Assembly: GCF_001510665.1 (NCBI RefSeq)
Contig: NZ_LMTI01000002.1
Span: 1 to 64,000 of the forward strand
Reading direction: 5' to 3'
DNA: 64,000 bases
Origin: Bacillus sp. FJAT-27445
GTDB lineage: Bacteria; Bacillota; Bacilli; Bacillales; Cytobacillaceae
Part shown: positions 58,825-64,000 of the stretch, piece by piece
How positions within the stretch are numbered: position 1 is the stretch's first letter
How the letters are laid out: every line of letters starts with the position of its first letter
Position numbers and translations under genes: made by a program
Notes under the pieces: generated by a model
Told to the model about the DNA's origin: nothing
The model's input: the letters and a program-made list of their open reading frames with translations, nothing else
The model's database searches: none

Positions 58825-61226
58825 CATTCAACTGTTGTATCCAGCCAATCATTGAAATACCCTCGTGGTACTTTGAAATAATCCATTGTAAATCTAAGAA
58901 ATTCCTTTGTATCCACTTCCTTATATCTGAAACGATGGTAATAGTCAGATAGATACTGCATGGCGACTTTTTTTATGTCGCCTTCTTCCCTTACGTAATA
59001 ATTGTCCTGTACAAGGGCAAACAAATTGAGAGCAGGCTGGCCATAAACATAGCCTGTATGCTTGATTTGATCAACCGGTGTATTCGAGTATTGCCGTTTA
59101 AACTCAGCTTTTTCTAAACTTCGCATTCGGTTGTTCGAAAGCTCATGGGCAATTCCTAGCGGCTCATCCTCATGGATATAGAAGAACATGTTTGTTGCGA
59201 ACTCCGTAAAACCCTCATCAACCCAAGGCTCGTTGAAAGGATCATTTGAGACTACTCCATAAAAATATTGATGTGCGATTTCATGGACCACTGATATTTT
59301 GAAAAATTTATCAAATTCATGGTATGGGTTTACCGTTACAATTCCTGGATATTCCATGTTTTGCCCGAGATCAAGGATAATATCCAGCTGTTTATGCGGA
59401 TATTCCCCGATTTTATCCTGGTAAAACGAAAGTGCATTTTTCGCAAGCTCCAATGCTTTTTTTGGGTCCTGGGAATGATCACCCTTTGTAAAAAGCCTGA
59501 TGGATACTCCCTTTGATTCGGTTTTATAAACCTCCATGTCCTTGGTAACAGCAATGAAGAAGTCCCTTACCTTTTTTGCCTGTGCCTTCCCTTTTCGGCT
59601 ATTGGAAACCGGGTCATCATCAGAGGTCGAAAGGAACCTATACCCTTTAGGCAGTTCATATTCTACACTATAGTCGGAAAAGCCAGTGTGAAATGTTTCC
59701 AGCCCGTTTGTGAATTCACTTTTATTCCATTTTCCATTCTGGAAGGTTGCGAGCATTGGATACCATTGGGCAAGATAGTATCGATCTCCCACCTTCGAGA
59801 GCCTGCTCCCTTCCTCCGGCAATTCAAGAGAATACGCAAAGGATACGGTTGCCTTATCTCTTTTTCCCATTTTTTCAGGCAGCTTTACTTTCAACGTGTC
59901 ATTTTTCAGTGTATATGCCGCCTTTTCCCCATTCATTTCAACAGACTTCATTTCCACTACCGAGTGGCCTTTTACGGTTTCGAATGAGTGGCCCTCCTTG
60001 AAAGAGTTCGGAATAAAGTAAAAAACAATATCCATCCACTCTTTGTCGGATAGGTTTTTTACATTAATATCCGCCTGGATGGTGAACTTTCCAGACTCAT
60101 CCATCTTTACGTTTAGCCCATATTCAGCCTGGCTGTAATTTTTTACCCCGATATCGTTATTCCGGGTTACGTAAACAAAAGTCCCGGATAAAACCAACAC
60201 AAGGGCTAAAAGGGCGTAAAAGAACTTTTCTCCCTTAAGCGGCCAGTATTTACCTGATACCTCATATTGCTTTCGCCTCGGCTGAATAACAGGTTCGAAG
60301 CCGGTCTTCATCCACGGCGTTCGCTGGTAATTGGATTGGAACCTGTTTTTTAAACCGGTGGCCAAAAGGCTGAACGAAAGAGTCGTAATCAGGAGCACCG
60401 TTAATGGGACAAGCAGGACGTGAAAGTTCCCATACACATTTCCTCTCGCCTGGCCGACTAGGCCCGCCAGTTCATTTGTCATGGATAAATAAAGAGTCGG
60501 ATCCCTCGTCACAATCGTCCCGCCGACAAAAATATTGACAAGCGCAAGTTGTCCCATAATGGTAATGACATAAACGATTTCAAGGATGAACATAACAGTG
60601 AATGATTCTTTAAGCTGTGGGAATATATGCTGCCAGATAATCCGATTGCGGCTCGCACCAAGGGATCTTGCCGCCTCAACAAATACAGATTTACAAATTT
60701 CCTCCGTTTTTTTCCTGACGGAGGAAACAATACTTGGGATACTGATAACCGCAGTAACCACAATAAAATAGAGAATAAGATTTATTGACTTAAGCAGCGG
60801 ATTGAAGCTAATTGGAATAAGAAAGAAATACAGGATGATAAAGAGCGGAACAAAGCTCCAGGCATTTTCAAATGCGGCTATCCAGCCAGGCACCCTTTTC
60901 ATTGTGCCGACATACAGGCCAATCAACGTTCCCGCGGCCATTTTTAATATTGTCGCGGCAATGGAAATCAAAACGGTGTACCTGATCCCGTGGAGGACAA
61001 GTGTCAGCAAATCGTAGCCCCATCTGTTCGTTCCCAGCGGGTATTCTTTCATCGTAAAAGGTTCAATTGGCGGAGAGATGATGGTCCCGCCAACATACTT
61101 CGCTTCGAGCTGTTCTGACAGGCTGTAAGGCGCCATGATACCGCCAAAGGCTGCCAGAAAAAGAAGGCCTGATACGAGGACAATACCGAAGTAATAGGCG
61201 TAATTAAGTTTTAGAAACTTACTCAT
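58824..61226 (-). CDS. DppC-type ABC permease fused to an M1 metallopeptidase
   Basis: 800 residues. Residues 1 to about 320 are a binding-protein-dependent permease of the peptide/nickel type: N-terminal helix, PLGTNRWGYDLLTLVLHGIR (the PxGTxxxGxD motif of DppC/OppC), and the EAA loop EAARSLGASRNRIIWQHIFP. A membrane helix at about 338-358 leads to an extracytoplasmic part. There MEYPG (about 622), HEIAHQYFYG (about 648) and NEPWVDEGFTEF form the gluzincin HExxH-x18-E site of M1 aminopeptidases. The chain overlaps the upstream permease gene by 8 bp. No ABC ATPase or solute-binding protein is nearby. Confidence 0.92.
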   Translation of the reverse strand: MSKFLKLNYAYYFGIVLVSGLLFLAAFGGIMAPYSLSEQLEAKYVGGTIISPPIEPFTMKEYPLGTNRWGYDLLTLVLHGIRYTVLISIAATILKMAAGTLIGLYVGTMKRVPGWIAAFENAWSFVPLFIILYFFLIPISFNPLLKSINLILYFIVVTAVISIPSIVSSVRKKTEEICKSVFVEAARSLGASRNRIIWQHIFPQLKESFTVMFILEIVYVITIMGQLALVNIFVGGTIVTRDPTLYLSMTNELAGLVGQARGNVYGNFHVLLVPLTVLLITTLSFSLLATGLKNRFQSNYQRTPWMKTGFEPVIQPRRKQYEVSGKYWPLKGEKFFYALLALVLVLSGTFVYVTRNNDIGVKNYSQAEYGLNVKMDESGKFTIQADINVKNLSDKEWMDIVFYFIPNSFKEGHSFETVKGHSVVEMKSVEMNGEKAAYTLKNDTLKVKLPEKMGKRDKATVSFAYSLELPEEGSRLSKVGDRYYLAQWYPMLATFQNGKWNKSEFTNGLETFHTGFSDYSVEYELPKGYRFLSTSDDDPVSNSRKGKAQAKKVRDFFIAVTKDMEVYKTESKGVSIRLFTKGDHSQDPKKALELAKNALSFYQDKIGEYPHKQLDIILDLGQNMEYPGIVTVNPYHEFDKFFKISVVHEIAHQYFYGVVSNDPFNEPWVDEGFTEFATNMFFYIHEDEPLGIAHELSNNRMRSLEKAEFKRQYSNTPVDQIKHTGYVYGQPALNLFALVQDNYYVREEGDIKKVAMQYLSDYYHRFRYKEVDTKEFLRFTMDYFKVPRGYFNDWLDTTVE

Positions 61227-62082
61227 ATATAAAACCCCGTTTGAATAGAAAAAAACTTAGCCTGACAGCAGCATATGTAATCATTGACATGAACAGCATG
61301 GAAAACAGACCAATAACCACCGGCTGGAATTCCCCGTTTTGAAAAATAAATTTAGTGATACCAGGAACATTCAAAAGATATTCGACAATAAATAGATTTC
61401 CGATTGCCAGTGAAATAACTTTTGTCAATTCCGCATTGATAAATGGCTCGATATTCTTGAATACGTGTTGAAAGTTTATGTAATTCGGCCCCATGCCTTT
61501 GGCTACAGCTGTACGCACAAAATCTTCCCCGCTCGTTTGGTAATACTTCACGGCTACTATTTTAAATAAGTAGAGCGACGGTGCTATTGACGTCAAGAGC
61601 ATCGGAAACCATATATTAAGGGCGCCTGCATTTGGCAAAAGGGAAACGATTCTTATTCCTGTTGCTTTATAAAATTTAATCGCCAACAGGAGCGATAAAA
61701 TGATTAGGATGAAGTCCGGTATGGCTGCTAGAATAGAAAGGAATGCATTCACTACCCTAGTCAGCTTGAAACGGCTGATAAAGATTCCAAAAACCAGGCT
61801 AAAAAGCACCCCAATCCCTACACCGGCCAGGATTATATACAAACTCGTCAAAAAATTGTCGGCTATATCTTCCGAGATGGGCCGAATCCTCCCCGCTAAT
61901 TCGTATGTTCCAAGGCTCCCGCTAAGAATGCTGCTAAAGAAGGACCCAAAAAGCGATGGAGCCATTTCAAAATCCCACTTCAGTGACTGCGACCCGGAAT
62001 CTATGTGAACAAAAGAAGGAAAACCCGCGAGAAATAAAATAAGAAGTGTAATAATAATAGTCTGTTGCAGAAAACGAATCAT
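61219..62082 (-). CDS. DppB-type ABC transporter permease
   Basis: 287 residues from ATG 62082 (GGGGGAGATG upstream; longer frame to 62112). Six hydrophobic segments; EAA-like loop FVRTAVAKGMGPNYINFQHV and the terminal VFLG-less tail resemble DppB/OppB. The large periplasmic-type loop after helix 1 is short. It presumably pairs with the permease half of the downstream fusion protein to form a heterodimeric channel. Confidence 0.88.
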   Translation of the reverse strand: MIRFLQQTIIITLLILFLAGFPSFVHIDSGSQSLKWDFEMAPSLFGSFFSSILSGSLGTYELAGRIRPISEDIADNFLTSLYIILAGVGIGVLFSLVFGIFISRFKLTRVVNAFLSILAAIPDFILIILSLLLAIKFYKATGIRIVSLLPNAGALNIWFPMLLTSIAPSLYLFKIVAVKYYQTSGEDFVRTAVAKGMGPNYINFQHVFKNIEPFINAELTKVISLAIGNLFIVEYLLNVPGITKFIFQNGEFQPVVIGLFSMLFMSMITYAAVRLSFFLFKRGFIYE

Positions 62083-62202
62083 CTCTACATCTCCCCCAGA
62101 AAATGGACGCACTTACTAATTAAATGTTACAAAAATTTCGAAATATGTTTCATTGGCATATTTCAACGTAACATATTGGAAATGAAAATTAAAGAAATAT
62201 AT

Positions 62203-62232
62203 AAAAAAAGAAAACAGCCTATGCTGCTTTCT
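62203..62232 (-). terminator. terminator of yppG
   Basis: AAGAAAGCAGC-N3-GGCTGTTTTCTT then T run on the minus strand. Confidence 0.78.
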
Positions 62233-62235
62233 TCC

Positions 62236-62718
62236 TTATACCTTAAATACTCCACCCAATCCTTTGATTAGCGCGGATGCCTGGCTGACCGCATTGATTG
62301 CCTGGCCTGCGGTATTGACCATTTTGTTTATATCCAGCGACCCATCCTGGGATTTGAATGAATTTAGTACAGAATTCACCCCAGCATTCTGTTTTTGCTG
62401 CAAATGGTTTTTTGGGTATGGGTTCATTGGAATATAAGGGTTAAAGCCTGTTGGCTGTCCTTGTGGGACATTCGCAACCGGCTCAAGCGGATTTTGAAAA
62501 AGAAAATGGCTCCCTTCGTCTCCGTAAAAGCCCGGATGCTGCCCATAAACCCCTCCGGTCTGGTAGGGGTTTCCTGGATGATAGCCACCCTGATAATAAG
62601 GCTGGCCCATGGCCGGGTTCACAGGGTGAGAAGGAAAAAAGTGATGCTGCTCTGGCACGAAAGGCTGCGGCATTCCCTGAGGGATAAAGTTCCTCGCTGG
62701 ATTCCGGTTCAATTGCAT
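62236..62718 (-). CDS. yppG: YppG-family protein
   Basis: 160 residues, no signal peptide or membrane segment. The N-terminal two thirds are rich in Pro, Gly, Tyr, His and Gln (QPYYQGGYHPGNPYQTGGVY), the rest is helical (VNSVLNSFKSQDGSLDINKM, then QASALIKGLGGVFKV). This is the YppG pattern, found upstream of yppF-yppE in B. subtilis. Possibly a spore coat-associated protein; function unknown. Confidence 0.85.
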   Translation of the reverse strand: MQLNRNPARNFIPQGMPQPFVPEQHHFFPSHPVNPAMGQPYYQGGYHPGNPYQTGGVYGQHPGFYGDEGSHFLFQNPLEPVANVPQGQPTGFNPYIPMNPYPKNHLQQKQNAGVNSVLNSFKSQDGSLDINKMVNTAGQAINAVSQASALIKGLGGVFKV

Positions 62719-62901
62719 TCCCTATGTCCTCTCCTCCACACATTTTAATCTACTATAGTTTATGTAGAGAAGGAGCCGGGGTGCCTCGGATTCTTAATGT
62801 CGGAATGTAGGTAAGTATGTCGGAAGTTTCAATTTTTTAAAAACAGCAATTTTGCCGAGGTCCATGGTACGATGGTTAAAACGTTGAAGGGGGCGCTCTT
62901 A

Positions 62902-63102
62902 ATGGATATCTTGAAGTTGAAGTCCGATTTTTTTCGAAGCCGCGGCAACAGTGAGGGATGCGCGAATGAATTAAGGGATTACGCAAGCAAACTTTATCTC
63001 CAAAATGACATTACTGTCACGGAATTCAGGCAGCTGATTCGCGACCTTGAAGCGGAGGGCGCGACTGTTCCAGAGAGCGCTGATGAAAAACTTTTAACTT
63101 AA
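62902..63102 (+). CDS. yppF: YppF-like protein
   Basis: 66 residues from ATG 62902 (GAAGGGGGCG upstream; the frame from 62872 is longer). ELRDYASKLYLQNDITVTEF followed by RQLIRDLEAEGA fits the YppF family. Unknown function. Position between yppG and yppE, as in B. subtilis. Confidence 0.87.
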   Translation: MDILKLKSDFFRSRGNSEGCANELRDYASKLYLQNDITVTEFRQLIRDLEAEGATVPESADEKLLT

Positions 63103-63109
63103 ATGACCG

Positions 63110-63133
63110 CCCGCCTATCCGGCGGGTTTTTTA
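63110..63133 (+). terminator. terminator of yppF
   Basis: CCCGCC-N5-GGCGGG followed by six T. Confidence 0.88.
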
Positions 63134-63502
63134 TTTATAGCGGCCGGTGCCTTCTAATTTTTCCAATAGGCTATTTAGCGTATAGTCGACTGTCCTGCTT
63201 GAATTAAGGAATATTTTTCGGCTAGTCTTAACAAAGAATGCCTGGATTGATAACCTTTCAATATGTTCGTGGGCTAATTCAATTTGGCGGGTACTTATGC
63301 CTTCTCCTAGAATGAAGCCAGCCTGCCGGGTTGCTTCTTCTTTCCATGCGTCATTTTTTTCCTTCACCGCATCTGCATAAGGCTTTACTTCATTGTAAAA
63401 ATCACCATCTTCATTCTTTTCCCTTGTTCTTTCAAAAATCGCATTGAATTCCTTGTTATACTCAATAAGCCTTGCAGTTAAGGTAGCTAAGGTTTCAGTC
63501 AT
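63131..63502 (-). CDS. yppE: YppE-family (DUF1798) protein
   Basis: 123 residues from ATG 63502, where GGAGG lies 5 bp upstream. All-helical (LTARLIEYNKEFNAIFERTR, AHEHIERLSIQAFFVKTSRK), matching DUF1798/YppE, a four-helix bundle of unknown function. Convergent with yppF. Confidence 0.88.
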   Translation of the reverse strand: MTETLATLTARLIEYNKEFNAIFERTREKNEDGDFYNEVKPYADAVKEKNDAWKEEATRQAGFILGEGISTRQIELAHEHIERLSIQAFFVKTSRKIFLNSSRTVDYTLNSLLEKLEGTGRYK

Positions 63503-63518
63503 CATTTCCTCCATGAAT

Positions 63519-63544
63519 AAAAACAGCCACTATGGATGGCTGTT
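63519..63544 (-). terminator. terminator of the gene at 63594
   Basis: AACAGCC-N9-GGCTGTT then TTTATT on the minus strand, just before the yppE ribosome site. Confidence 0.7.
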
Positions 63545-63593
63545 CATTTTAAGTATAAGTGTATATCCCTGTATACCCGAAATCAAGCTTTGG

Positions 63594-63839
63594 TCATGCC
63601 AAAGCCACATTAAGTCCTTCCTGTTTTTTATTGCCTTTATCTAGTTGGCCATCCGCCGCTCTCTCTAACTGAATCAGGCTATTATCCAATTCCTCTATTT
63701 CCTTCATTTTCCCATTGATCAGCTCCATTGTTAAGCCAGTATGAACACTTGCAATAGCAGCATCAATAATTTCCAGACTCTCACTGATTGCTGAAAGCTT
63801 TTGAAGCAGAAGCTCCTTTTGCCCATTTATCTCCTTCAT
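63594..63839 (-). CDS. small helical hypothetical protein
   Basis: 81 residues, AAAGGGGC before the ATG. Entirely helical and charged (QKELLLQKLSAISESLEIID; MKEIEELDNSLIQLERAADG), probably a coiled coil. Its place next to yppE suggests the B. subtilis yppD position, but sequence similarity was not checked. Ended by its own hairpin. Confidence 0.65.
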   Translation of the reverse strand: MKEINGQKELLLQKLSAISESLEIIDAAIASVHTGLTMELINGKMKEIEELDNSLIQLERAADGQLDKGNKKQEGLNVALA

Positions 63840-64000
63840 CTGGATTGCCCCTTTTCGGTTTAATTACATAGGATATTCTTCGTTTCCTTTCAGTTTCCTC
63901 CAGCTATGCCAAAACTAGAAGGAATCCGCCAAAGGTAGTGCATTTTCCTTTAATTCTGAGTGGTTTCACAGCGGAAAATCGACAGGAACTACGCAAAGAT

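Noticed and set aside
62798-62823. ATGTCGG pair as a separate repeat feature
   Set aside because: Only two copies 20 bp apart; mentioned only as part of the general spacing pattern.

Overview
The window is chromosome of a spore-forming Gram-positive bacterium of the family Bacillaceae. It is moderately AT-rich, with strong GGAGG-type ribosome sites and many TTG/GTG starts. The gene order follows the Bacillus subtilis 'yp' region (thyA-dfrA, ypjP, ypiP, brxA, ypgR, ypgQ, bsaA, cspD, ypeQ/ypeP, ypdQ, sspL, ypcP, dynA, ypbQ-bcsA, ypwA, ypsC, rnpB, gpsB, ypsA, cotD-like, mrfB-mrfA, yppG/F/E). Sporulation genes (sspL, cdaS, cotD-like) support a Bacillus-type lifestyle. No genus or species can be assigned from the sequence alone.

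1-7430: two SinR-paired secretion/biofilm modules. Right module (3592-7428): tapA-sipW-tasA plus an LPxTA wall-anchored protein, divergent from a sinR paralogue. Left module (1-2720): a Ser/Lys signal peptidase I with at least three related exported coiled-coil proteins, divergent from a second sinR paralogue. Both modules carry nearly the same palindromic SinR-type operator (GTTCTTT-NN-AAAGAAC) and the two sinR genes share one promoter layout. No sinI is present.

7431-31400: mostly housekeeping genes, largely on the minus strand: Tat translocase, folate/thymidylate genes, a Pro-Pro-endopeptidase-like secreted metalloprotease, bacilliredoxin, a HEAT-repeat protein, ABC-F protein, HD hydrolase, DegV, glutathione peroxidase, formate-THF ligase, topoisomerase III, sporulation diadenylate cyclase, cold-shock protein, and RNase H-like proteins. 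Intergenic spaces hold two arrays of a 52-bp-period hairpin repeat (15190-15293 and 17944-18343) that appear to be one family, a GC-rich inverted-repeat element (22370-22480), and a decayed TnpB-type insertion element (29742-30697).

31400-48600: a FEN-like nuclease, double dynamin DynA, a 29-codon gene behind two Fur boxes, a type III polyketide synthase operon, a ba3-type cytochrome oxidase operon, and a Crp/Fnr regulator with DUF2249 proteins, a 12-TM heme-copper/NnrS-like protein and a DUF59 protein. Together with a second Crp/Fnr paralogue divergent-convergent to hcp (56041-58110), these respiratory genes share a predicted operator GTGAT-N4-ATCAC. They look like a low-oxygen/NO-stress regulon set into the conserved backbone.

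48600-64000: RlmL-like methyltransferase, RNase P RNA (type B, minus strand), gpsB, ypsA with a damaged or non-standard start, spore coat gene, the mrfAB DNA repair pair, Hsp20, and an unusual two-gene unit. In that unit a DppB-like permease is followed by a DppC-like permease fused to an extracytoplasmic M1 metallopeptidase, with no ATPase or binding protein beside it. The window ends in the yppG-F-E cluster.

The best candidates for undescribed biology are the second SinR/signal-peptidase module, the permease-M1 fusion, the 52-bp hairpin arrays and the Fur-controlled mini-protein.
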